Shown piece after piece: positions 30,910 through 37,756 of a stretch of 41,716 nucleotides of DNA; within the stretch, counting starts at the first letter, position 1, and every line of letters starts with the position of its first letter. The notes under the pieces were generated by a model that was not told the DNA's origin, made no database searches, and saw only the letters and a program-made list of their open reading frames with translations. The stretch comes from JANRKN01 sp033763435 (lineage in GTDB: Bacteria; Planctomycetota; Phycisphaerae; Phycisphaerales; UBA1924). Where the stretch lies: NCBI GenBank assembly GCA_033763435.1, contig JANRKN010000036.1:1-41716 (forward strand), read 5' to 3'. Position numbers and translations under genes: made by a program.

Positions 30910-31911
30910 TCATGAAATCGTCAGCTTCGCCGCTGCGAGCGACGCCCCCGCGAGCGCGAGCCAGAGCACGAGCGCCTGGACGAGCACGCGCCAGCCCACG
31001 GCCTTCATCGCCGCCCGCGTGATGCCCGCGCCGATCAGAAACAGCGCAAGCTGAAAACCCAGCCCCGCGCCGAAGCGGATCTCCTTCGTGTGCTCGCGCA
31101 CCGCGGGCACCAGCGCGCTCAGCACGCACGCAAGCACGAACAACACCACGATCCACGGCACCTGCACGCCGCCGCTGATCCCCGCGCTTGCGCCCTCGCC
31201 CGCGCGCTGGCGCCTCACCCACCAGCCCGCGATGAGCGCGATCGGCACGATCCAGAGCACGCGGGCGAGCTTCACGACCGTCGCGGTTTCGAGGGCTTGG
31301 CCGGGAACGCCGCCTTCGGCGACGTAGCCCTTGGCCGCGCCGGTAACGCTCGCGACGTCGTGGATCGCGATGCCGGCCCACGTGCCGAACTGCACATCCG
31401 AAAGATGCAGCGCGTGCGCGATCGGGGGCAGGATGTACAGGCTCGCGGCATTGAGAATGAACACCGCGCCGGTGGCAATCGCCATACTCGCGCTCGCGGC
31501 GCCGATGGCCGAGCCCGTCGCGGCGATGGCGGACCCGCCGCAGACCGCCGTGCCCGCGCAGATGAGGATCGACTCGTCGCGCCCGGTCCGCAGCAGCCGC
31601 GCGAGCAGCGCGCCCAGGCCAAAGACGAGGATCATCGTGAGCGCGGAGAACACCAGCCCCTCGCGCGCGATCGACCAGAGCTGCCCCAGCGGCACGGTGA
31701 GCCCGAGCGTCGCGACACACCACTGGATCAACTGCTTGCTGACCTTCTTGCTCAGCGCGCCGAACACCGACAGCCCGGCCAAGCCCACCGCGATGCCGAC
31801 CGCGAGCGCGATCGCGGGCGAGGCCCACGGCAGCGCGCTCGCCGCGGCGAGCAGCACAAACACCGCGACCTTCCACATCGGCGCGGCCTGGGTTGCCTGG
31901 GCGGAACTCAC
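30910..31911 (-). CDS. YeiH/UPF0324 family membrane exporter (putative sulfate/sulfite exporter)
   Basis: The 333-residue protein has about ten membrane helices of the Cons_hypoth698/YeiH family. Diagnostic blocks are ILICAGTAVCGGSAIAATG and FGTWAGIAIHDVASVTGAAK, with further helices to LALFLIGAGITRAAMKAVGW. The family is annotated as putative sulfate exporters; direct biochemical evidence is thin. The start is uncertain. GTG 31911 is preferred because TATCCT lies 7 nt before it; ATG 31878 is an alternative. Longer N-terminal frames would run into the divergent aminotransferase gene. The divergent class V PLP enzyme and cysteine dioxygenase suggest it removes sulfite or sulfate made from cysteine. 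Confidence 0.86.
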   Translation of the reverse strand: MSSAQATQAAPMWKVAVFVLLAAASALPWASPAIALAVGIAVGLAGLSVFGALSKKVSKQLIQWCVATLGLTVPLGQLWSIAREGLVFSALTMILVFGLGALLARLLRTGRDESILICAGTAVCGGSAIAATGSAIGAASASMAIATGAVFILNAASLYILPPIAHALHLSDVQFGTWAGIAIHDVASVTGAAKGYVAEGGVPGQALETATVVKLARVLWIVPIALIAGWWVRRQRAGEGASAGISGGVQVPWIVVLFVLACVLSALVPAVREHTKEIRFGAGLGFQLALFLIGAGITRAAMKAVGWRVLVQALVLWLALAGASLAAAKLTIS

Positions 31912-31918
31912 GCCGACG

Positions 31919-31924
31919 AGGATA
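31919..31924 (-). promoter_or_regulatory. Candidate -10 (TATCCT) for the YeiH-type exporter
   Basis: On the minus strand TATCCT is followed by 7 nt (CGTCGGC) and the GTG at 31911. No Shine-Dalgarno is visible. The position allows a leaderless or near-leaderless transcript. Confidence 0.4.
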
Positions 31925-31968
31925 GGGTTCGGCCCCGAGTCGTGAAGACTCCACAGGATCGCGCACGC

Positions 31969-33243
31969 ATGAACCCTGCCACGCCCGTTTCGCCCCACCC
32001 CACCGGCTCGGCCCTCGCGCACCACTGGGCGCTGGACCCGGCGAAGATCTATCTCAACCACGGCAGCTTCGGCGCCTGCCCGCGCGCGGTCCTTGCCGCA
32101 CAGGACGCCCTCCGCGCCCGCATGGAGGCCGACGCGGTCGCGTTCTTTGTCGAAGACTTCGAATCGCTGATGGATTCCTCACGCGCGGCGCTGGCGAACA
32201 TGCTCTCCTGCGCGCCCGGGTGCATCGCGCCGATCACCAACGCGACATGGGCCGTCGCGACGGTTGCCGACAACCTGCTCTGGTCGGGCTTCCTCCGCGC
32301 GGGCGATGAGATCCTCGTCCCCTCGCACGAATACCCGGCCTGCAAGAACATCATGGCCCAGCTCGCCTCGCGCACGGGCGCGCGCGTCGTCACGGTCGAG
32401 CTGCCCTTCCCGATCACGGGCCCCGATGAAGTCTTCGACCGAGTCTTGGCCGCCGCGACGGACCGCACGCGCCTGGCGCTCCTCAGCCATGTCACCAGCC
32501 CCACGGGCCTTGTGCTTCCGATCGAGCGTCTCGTGCCCGCGCTCGAAGGCCGCGGCATCCGCACGCTCGTCGACGGGGCGCACGGCATCGGCATGCTGCC
32601 CCTGAACCTCGGCGCGCTTCGCCCGAGCTATTACACCAGCAACTGTCACAAGTGGCTCTGCGCGCCCAAGGGCGCCGGGTTCTTGTTCGTGCGCGAGGAC
32701 CTCCAGACCGGCTTCCGGCCGCTGGCGCTGAGCAACAACGCCAACCTCCCCAAGCCCGGGCGCGCGCAGTTCTTGACCGAATTTGAATTCTGCGGCACCA
32801 CCGATGCCACCGCGTTCCTGGTCCTTCCCGAGGCGATCCGCTTCGTCTCATCCCTCGTCCCGGGCGGCTGGCCCGAGGTCATGCGCCACAACCGCGCGCT
32901 CTGTCTCCAAGGCCGCGCGATCGTGTGCGAGGCGCTGAACGTCGCGCCCCCCGCGCCCGAGAGCATGATCGCCTCGATCGCGACGATCATCCTTCCCCCC
33001 CACCATCCTCACGATGAGCCCCGGCGCAAGGCCCTCAGTCAGCGCAAGAGCAAGTACCACGACGCGCTGCAGGACGCGCTGCTGCGCACCCATCGCATTC
33101 AGGTGCCCATCTGGGGCCTGGCCGACAAACCCGACCGCTTCGTCCGCGTCTCGGCCCAGCTCTACAACACGCCCGAGCAGTACCGAGAACTCGCCCGCGC
33201 CCTCCGCACCGAGCTCGACGCCGAGGCCCGCCTGCCGCTCTGA
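31969..33243 (+). CDS. Class V PLP-dependent enzyme (isopenicillin-N epimerase / cysteine-desulfurase-like)
   Basis: The 424-residue protein has fold-type I PLP signatures: IYLNHGSFGACPRAVL at the N terminus, ITNATWAVATVADN, LLSHVTSPTGLVLPIERL, LVDGAHGIGMLPLNL (PLP-binding Asp), and YTSNCHKWLCAPKGAGFL with the Schiff-base Lys. This is the group annotated as isopenicillin-N epimerase, which also contains lyases acting on cysteine derivatives (EgtE) and relates to cysteine/cysteine-sulfinate desulfurases. No penicillin genes are present. Cysteine dioxygenase follows 99 nt downstream, so a role on cysteine sulfinate (to alanine plus sulfite) is plausible but unproven. ATG 31969 has AGGAT about 10 nt upstream. 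Confidence 0.88.
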   Translation: MNPATPVSPHPTGSALAHHWALDPAKIYLNHGSFGACPRAVLAAQDALRARMEADAVAFFVEDFESLMDSSRAALANMLSCAPGCIAPITNATWAVATVADNLLWSGFLRAGDEILVPSHEYPACKNIMAQLASRTGARVVTVELPFPITGPDEVFDRVLAAATDRTRLALLSHVTSPTGLVLPIERLVPALEGRGIRTLVDGAHGIGMLPLNLGALRPSYYTSNCHKWLCAPKGAGFLFVREDLQTGFRPLALSNNANLPKPGRAQFLTEFEFCGTTDATAFLVLPEAIRFVSSLVPGGWPEVMRHNRALCLQGRAIVCEALNVAPPAPESMIASIATIILPPHHPHDEPRRKALSQRKSKYHDALQDALLRTHRIQVPIWGLADKPDRFVRVSAQLYNTPEQYRELARALRTELDAEARLPL

Positions 33244-33342
33244 GCTCGCCCAGGCCCGTTCAGCCCGAGTTTCCGGGGGTTGGTCGGGTGTCATGGCGTG
33301 CGGGTTTGCGGTATCGTGAGGGCTTCACGCGGGAGCACGCGG

Positions 33343-33972
33343 ATGACGCAGACGGCAGCACCAACCGAGTTCTGGTCCGGCAAGGGCGCATGCGCGGCCG
33401 ACGCGATCGCACGCTTCCCCAAGCTCGCCGCGCTGATCACGTACCTCGACCGCCTCGACCACCGCGCCGACCTTGCCGAACTCACCAAGCTCCTCAGCGA
33501 CCTGAGCGTCACGCGCCCCGACATCGCGCCCTGTTGCTCCTTCGGGCAGCGCGGCTATCGACGCAACACCATCTGCGAATCGCCCTGGTACGAACTCCTC
33601 GCCCTCTGCTGGCGCTCGGGCGACCGCACGCCGATCCACGACCACGCGGGCGTCTCGTGCGCCTTCAAAGTCATCGAAGGCACCGGCACCGAGATCCGCT
33701 TCTCCCCCACGCCCTCGGGGCTCATCTGCCCCGTCGCAACGATCGAGATGGCGCCGGGTTATGTCTGCGCCGCCGCGGACGCGGACATTCACGAAGTCGC
33801 CAACATGCAAGCCCCCGGGACCGACCTCATCACGCTGCACATGTATTCGCCCCCGATCCGCAGCATGAACACCTACGACTTCACCGCGCCCATCACCGCC
33901 GACACCCGCGGCGTATACGGCAGCGCGACCAAAGTCGCCTCCGTCGTCGAAGGCGAAGACATCCCCTGCTGA
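33343..33972 (+). CDS. cdo: Cysteine dioxygenase (type I, cupin)
   Basis: Cysteine dioxygenase oxidises L-cysteine to cysteine sulfinate with Fe(II) and O2. The 209-residue cupin shows GYRRNTICESPWYELLALCW, where YRRN matches the YTRN substrate-carboxylate Arg of rat CDO. The iron ligands are in PIHDHAGVSCAFKVIEGTG (two His) and DADIHEVANM (third His), and LHMYSPP holds the conserved Tyr. The Cys in VSCAF aligns, by counting from HDH, with rat Cys93, and the Tyr of YSPP with Tyr157, the pair that crosslinks in animal enzymes. ATG 33343 has GGAG 7 nt upstream. It is co-oriented with the PLP enzyme. Confidence 0.93.
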   Translation: MTQTAAPTEFWSGKGACAADAIARFPKLAALITYLDRLDHRADLAELTKLLSDLSVTRPDIAPCCSFGQRGYRRNTICESPWYELLALCWRSGDRTPIHDHAGVSCAFKVIEGTGTEIRFSPTPSGLICPVATIEMAPGYVCAAADADIHEVANMQAPGTDLITLHMYSPPIRSMNTYDFTAPITADTRGVYGSATKVASVVEGEDIPC

Positions 33973-34006
33973 GGGGTGGCGCGTCAGCGAAACTCATGAC
34001 CCCCCT

Positions 34007-34035
34007 TTGACGGCCGATTGATTCTTTGATAAGCT
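34007..34035 (+). promoter_or_regulatory. Candidate sigma70-type promoter upstream of the secreted/TPR pair
   Basis: TTGACG (34007-34012), a 17-nt spacer and TAAGCT (34030-34035) make the best -35/-10 pair seen in the window. The leader to ATG 34116 would be about 75 nt. Confidence 0.55.
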
Positions 34036-34115
34036 CGATGCGTTTCGGTATCGCGCTGGGCCGCGCCGGTCAGCCCATTCGGTAACCGACACCGCCTCTG
34101 CTTCGGGGACGCTGA

Positions 34116-34907
34116 ATGCCACGGATTCACGGATGGGTGCCGCTCATCGGCCTGACCGCGTTGGCCTCGGCGACGAGCTCGACGGTCGCGCCGCGCGCGA
34201 CGCCGCTTTCGCTTCCGCGCCTACCGACCACCGCTACGTCGACGATCGCACCCGACGTTGACCCGGCCGAGCTGCGCGCGGAGATGGGCCAAAGCTTCGA
34301 AGCGCCCGCGATGATCCAGGACTGGATCGGCGAGCCGCTCGTGCAGCAGACGCGCATTCCGGGCAAGCTCCGCGGCCAGTTCATGCTCAGCAATCGAGTG
34401 ACGGAGCCGCGCCCCTGGCCGCGCGGCTCAGAGCCCGCGCCACTCCGCCGCACCCTGCTCGATGATCGCACCAACGCCGCGTCCGTCGTCGTGCGTCGGA
34501 GCCCGGGTGCCAGCGGGTCAAGCAGCGCGCCGATCGAGTCCAGAAGCGCGGCGATGCTCTTCGCGGCGCTCGCGGACGAGGTGAGTTTGGAAGCCGCGGG
34601 GCAGGTCGGTCCCGGCGGCTCGCTCTCGTGGTCCGAGCCCTCGATCATGTCGAGTTCGCTCTCACTCGCGGTCAACCCGTGCTGGTCGATCCGCGTGACA
34701 TTGAGCGCCGACGAACTGGGAGCGACCGGCCAACTCGCCGTCGGCCTCCGCACCATCTGGGTCAGCGCCCGCGAGGGCCAGGCGCCCACAATTGCGTCAC
34801 GGGCTTCGCGAGATCTTCGCCTCGGAGCCGCTCGGAATCACATCCAATGGGCCTCATCCTCGCTGCAGGAAATGATTCAGAGTGACTGCGCCACGCCAAA
34901 GAACTGA
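34116..34907 (+). CDS. Unrecognised Ser/Ala-rich probable secreted protein
   Basis: I do not recognise a family. The 263-residue protein has a hydrophobic N-terminal segment (WVPLIGLTALASATSSTVAP) that can act as a signal peptide, then a Thr/Pro-rich linker and a Ser/Arg-rich body. A beta-like segment (SSSLSLAVNPCWSIRVTLSA) lies near residues 180-200. It has two cysteines in the mature part. ATG 34116 has GGGGA about 6 nt upstream and a plausible promoter ahead. It is 35 nt upstream of a TPR protein with a similar N-terminal anchor, so the pair is probably one transcript and may work together outside the cytoplasm. Confidence 0.65.
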   Translation: MPRIHGWVPLIGLTALASATSSTVAPRATPLSLPRLPTTATSTIAPDVDPAELRAEMGQSFEAPAMIQDWIGEPLVQQTRIPGKLRGQFMLSNRVTEPRPWPRGSEPAPLRRTLLDDRTNAASVVVRRSPGASGSSSAPIESRSAAMLFAALADEVSLEAAGQVGPGGSLSWSEPSIMSSSLSLAVNPCWSIRVTLSADELGATGQLAVGLRTIWVSAREGQAPTIASRASRDLRLGAARNHIQWASSSLQEMIQSDCATPKN

Positions 34908-34942
34908 CGGTTTCGCAACGTCGGAGCTGTGAGGCCTCATCG

Positions 34943-36184
34943 ATGAAACGAGCTTCTCGTCTTTGGACCATCGCGTTCGTGGGCCTCACAGCGGGCTCGC
35001 TCGCGCTGATCGTCAGCCGCACCGGGAGTGGAGCGGCGAACGGTCCACAGACTGGGCCCGGCATCGCAGCCTCGCGGCCGCTCACGCACTCCGACTGGCA
35101 AGCCTCACAGCGCGCCAAGGAAGTCCGGCGGCTTCAGGAGTTGCTGAGCGCTGTCGCCTCGTGGGATCGTCGAGATTCTTCGACCGAGGCCCTCGAACAG
35201 GCCAAGCGCGATCTGTACGAGCTCGAGCAACTCGCGCTCGAGCTCGCGCCGAAGGGGCACCCCCAGCACGCGGAGTACATGCGCTGGATCGCCAAGGGCT
35301 GGTGGGACATGGGCGAGCTCTCCCGCGCGAGCGCCCGCTACGAGGACGCGATCGCGGCGATCCAAGGCTCGCCCGCCGAGCTCGAGCTGCGCCGGATGCT
35401 CGCGCAGTGTTATCTGCTCGACGCTAAGCCCGCCGACGCCGCACGGGTGCTCGAAGCGGCGTACGGCCGTGCGGACGCGATCGCCGAGAACCCGCGGCAG
35501 GCGATCATCGCCAAGGCGCTCGCGCTCGAACACCTCGCCTGGGCCTACAAACAGCTCGGCCAGACCGACAAAGAGCTCGACGTGCGCCTCCGCGTGTTCC
35601 GCGGGGACGACGCCATGCCCGATACCAACACGCGCGCGAAGATGGCCTTGGGAATCGCCCAGGCCTATGACAAGCTCGGGCAGCCGGAAGAGGCGCGGCG
35701 GTGGTACGAGCAGATCACGCAGCCCGGCTACGAGCGGACCTTCCCGCCCGAGATGATGCTCTCGGTCCACATCAATGCCGCACAGAGGCGATATCCCGTC
35801 GATTCGCTCGAACACACCGACGCGCTGCTGGCCGTCTGGCGCGACGAGCGATGGGCGATGAGCTCGGGCGCGCTCAGCCTGGGCAACGGCATCACCGGCC
35901 GGCTGCAGCGTGAGCGCCGCAGCGCCGAGGCCGACCAGGTGCAGCGCGAGCAATTCCGCCGGTCGTCGGCGATGCTTGCGCAGAGCCTCACGAACGAGAT
36001 CGACCGCCGAATCGCGCAGGACGAGCAGCGCCTGGCCGCGAGGTTGCTCGCCAACTCGGCCGCCCGCCGGCAAGATCCCGCCGAGGAGCTTGAGTGGCTC
36101 AGGCGTTACCAGCCGCTGATCGCGCCCAACGACAGCGCCGAGCAAAAAGAGGTCGGTCGGCGGATCGACGAGCTCTCGCGCTGA
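34943..36184 (+). CDS. Membrane-anchored TPR-like protein
   Basis: The 413-residue protein starts with a basic stretch and one helix (LWTIAFVGLTAGSLALIV), then a helical-repeat domain. TPR-like pairs are visible: WWDMGELSRASARYEDAIAA, LAQCYLLDAKPADAARVLEA, LAWAYKQLGQTDKELDVRLR, and GIAQAYDKLGQPEEARRWYE. The C-terminal ~130 residues are highly charged helices (QRERRSAEADQVQREQFRR). It is likely an extracytoplasmic scaffold; no catalytic domain is seen. It forms a pair with the secreted protein just upstream. It ends 6 nt from the convergent dihydrouridine synthase gene, with no room for a separate terminator. Confidence 0.78.
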   Translation: MKRASRLWTIAFVGLTAGSLALIVSRTGSGAANGPQTGPGIAASRPLTHSDWQASQRAKEVRRLQELLSAVASWDRRDSSTEALEQAKRDLYELEQLALELAPKGHPQHAEYMRWIAKGWWDMGELSRASARYEDAIAAIQGSPAELELRRMLAQCYLLDAKPADAARVLEAAYGRADAIAENPRQAIIAKALALEHLAWAYKQLGQTDKELDVRLRVFRGDDAMPDTNTRAKMALGIAQAYDKLGQPEEARRWYEQITQPGYERTFPPEMMLSVHINAAQRRYPVDSLEHTDALLAVWRDERWAMSSGALSLGNGITGRLQRERRSAEADQVQREQFRRSSAMLAQSLTNEIDRRIAQDEQRLAARLLANSAARRQDPAEELEWLRRYQPLIAPNDSAEQKEVGRRIDELSR

Positions 36185-36190
36185 CCCTTC

Positions 36191-37285
36191 TCACCCCTCC
36201 ACCGCGGACTCTTCGAAGAATCCGCCCCGCAGCTCGCCCGCAACAAACCGATCGAGCGCCTCTTCGACCTCGGCGGGCGTGCGGGCGTTGCGCACGGTTT
36301 CCTTGAAGGGCTTCACGCCGATGACCTTGCCCGTGTCGGGGTCGCGCTCCATCAGGCGCTTGGCGAACCACGACACGCGGCGGTTGATCTGGAACATCGC
36401 GTAGCGATCGTCCTGATTCTCGCGCATCAGGTGGAAGTAGCGCCGCATGATCGCGATCTTCTGCGCGATGGTCGGCTCGGGCGGCGTCTGGCCCGTGGTC
36501 TGGAGGCTCCAGGCGTCGCGGAAAAGCCACGGCGTGCTGAGCGCGCCGCGGCCGATCATCACGCCCGCGCAGCCCGTCCGTCGGATCATCTCCACCGCGT
36601 CGGCGGCCTCGCGCACGTCGCCGTTGCCGATGACCGGGATGCGCCCGCCAACTTCCTCGACGACGCGCGCGATCCCCGCGTGCTGCACGACGCCGGAGAA
36701 CTTCATCTCCGTCGTGCGCCCGTGGACCGTGACCGCCGCGACGCCGACGTCCGCGAGCATCCGCGCCAGGTGAGGCGAGCACGCGCGCCCGCCCTCGTAG
36801 TCGCTCGTGTGCCAGCAGAGCCTCATCTTGCACGTCAGCGGCACCGGGCCCGCGGCCGTCGGGCACCGGTCCAGCTCCTGCCTCACGCGCTGCGCGATCG
36901 CGACCGCGCGGGAGAGGTCGGTCAGCAGCTTGCTCCCGCCGTCTTTCTTGGTCACCTTGTCGACGGGGCAGCCCATGTTGATATCAACAATGGTCGCGCC
37001 GTGTTCGACGGCCCATCGCGCGCCCTGGGCCATGATCTCGGGGTCGGAGCCATAGAGCTGCATGCCCACGGGCTTGTCGAAGTCGTTGGTCTTGGCGAGG
37101 TCGAGGCTCGTCGCCGTGCCGCGGAGCAGGCCCTGCGGGCTGAGCAGATCGGTGCACGCGAGGCCCACGCCCCCCTGCTCGCGGCAGACGGTGCGGAAGG
37201 CCAGGTCGCAATAGCCCGCGATGGGCGCGAGCAGCAGGTTGCTCGCAAGCCGCACGGGCCCGATCTGGATGGGCACGCCGATCAT
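36191..37285 (-). CDS. dus: tRNA-dihydrouridine synthase (DusB-like)
   Basis: Dus enzymes reduce specific uridines in the tRNA D-loop using FMN and NADPH. The 364-residue protein shows the TIM-barrel start LLLAPIAGYCDLAFRTVCRE, PVGMQLYGSDPEIMAQGA, the FMN/active-site block VDINMGCPVDKVTKKDGGS with the catalytic Cys, TVHGRTTEMKFSG, and PVIGNGDVREAADAVEMI and GVMIGRGALSTPWLF. Subfamily assignment (B versus A/C) is tentative. ATG 37285 matches the family start. It has no Shine-Dalgarno but has TACACT 5 nt upstream. A longer upstream frame overlaps the DUF3088 gene and is not used. Confidence 0.93.
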   Translation of the reverse strand: MIGVPIQIGPVRLASNLLLAPIAGYCDLAFRTVCREQGGVGLACTDLLSPQGLLRGTATSLDLAKTNDFDKPVGMQLYGSDPEIMAQGARWAVEHGATIVDINMGCPVDKVTKKDGGSKLLTDLSRAVAIAQRVRQELDRCPTAAGPVPLTCKMRLCWHTSDYEGGRACSPHLARMLADVGVAAVTVHGRTTEMKFSGVVQHAGIARVVEEVGGRIPVIGNGDVREAADAVEMIRRTGCAGVMIGRGALSTPWLFRDAWSLQTTGQTPPEPTIAQKIAIMRRYFHLMRENQDDRYAMFQINRRVSWFAKRLMERDPDTGKVIGVKPFKETVRNARTPAEVEEALDRFVAGELRGGFFEESAVEG

Positions 37286-37290
37286 GCCAG

Positions 37291-37296
37291 AGTGTA
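37291..37296 (-). promoter_or_regulatory. Candidate -10 (TACACT) for a leaderless dus gene
   Basis: On the minus strand TACACT is followed by 5 nt (CTGGC) and the ATG at 37285. No Shine-Dalgarno and no clear -35 are visible. Confidence 0.5.
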
Positions 37297-37313
37297 GGTT
37301 TGCGCCGACGCGC

Positions 37314-37661
37314 TCACGGATGCGGACGATCGATCCCCGCCCACGCCGCGAGAAACTCGGCGATCTCCGTCGCGCCGACGTAGAACGTGCGCCCCTGCGC
37401 CGAGCGGCCCGGGATTGGCACGTTTCCGAATTCTTCGGGCAGCACCAGCGCGGGGCAGGCCTGATTCGCCTCACCCAGAAGCTCGATCACCGCGTGGCGA
37501 GGGCGCGGAAAGTCCACGTACCGAACTTCCAGCCGCTCGCGCAGCGCGGGATACATCGCGAGCACCCCCTCAATCGTCGCGGTGTGCGGGCAGAAGAACG
37601 TGCCGGGCCCGACCTTCGGGTCCGCGAAGGCCGGCCTGAGCATGAACAGCGTGGGCTTCAT
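37314..37661 (-). CDS. DUF3088 family thioredoxin-fold-like protein
   Basis: The 115-residue protein matches DUF3088, small proteins of unknown role with a thioredoxin/glutaredoxin-like look. It starts MKPTLFMLRPAFADPKVGPG, followed by TFFCPHTATIEGVLAMYP (Cys-Pro near residue 25), VDFPRPRHAVIELLGEANQ, CPALVLPEEF, and ends near IDRPHP. Only one Cys remains in the FCPH position where a redox pair would be expected. ATG 37661 has AAAGAG 4-5 nt upstream. It lies between the terminator of the upstream secreted-protein gene and dus. Confidence 0.85.
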   Translation of the reverse strand: MKPTLFMLRPAFADPKVGPGTFFCPHTATIEGVLAMYPALRERLEVRYVDFPRPRHAVIELLGEANQACPALVLPEEFGNVPIPGRSAQGRTFYVGATEIAEFLAAWAGIDRPHP

Positions 37662-37687
37662 CGGGCTCTTTCTTTCGGTGCGAGAAA

Positions 37688-37712
37688 AAGGCCCCGCGCG
37701 GGGCGGGGCCTT
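37688..37712 (-). terminator. Intrinsic terminator of the large secreted-protein gene
   Basis: On the minus strand AAGGCCCCGC, a 5-nt loop and GCGGGGCCTT form a perfect 10-bp stem followed directly by a T-run. It lies 44 nt after the TAA stop at 37757-37759. It is the clearest rho-independent terminator in the window. Confidence 0.88.
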
Positions 37713-37756
37713 GGGATCTCTCGGAGTTGTCTGCGAGATCAACGGACAACGATGGG

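Noticed and set aside
31969..33243. Beta-lactam biosynthesis (isopenicillin-N epimerase)
   Set aside because: No isopenicillin synthase, ACV synthetase or expandase gene is present. The neighbours point to cysteine sulfur metabolism, and the family name is broader than its namesake reaction.
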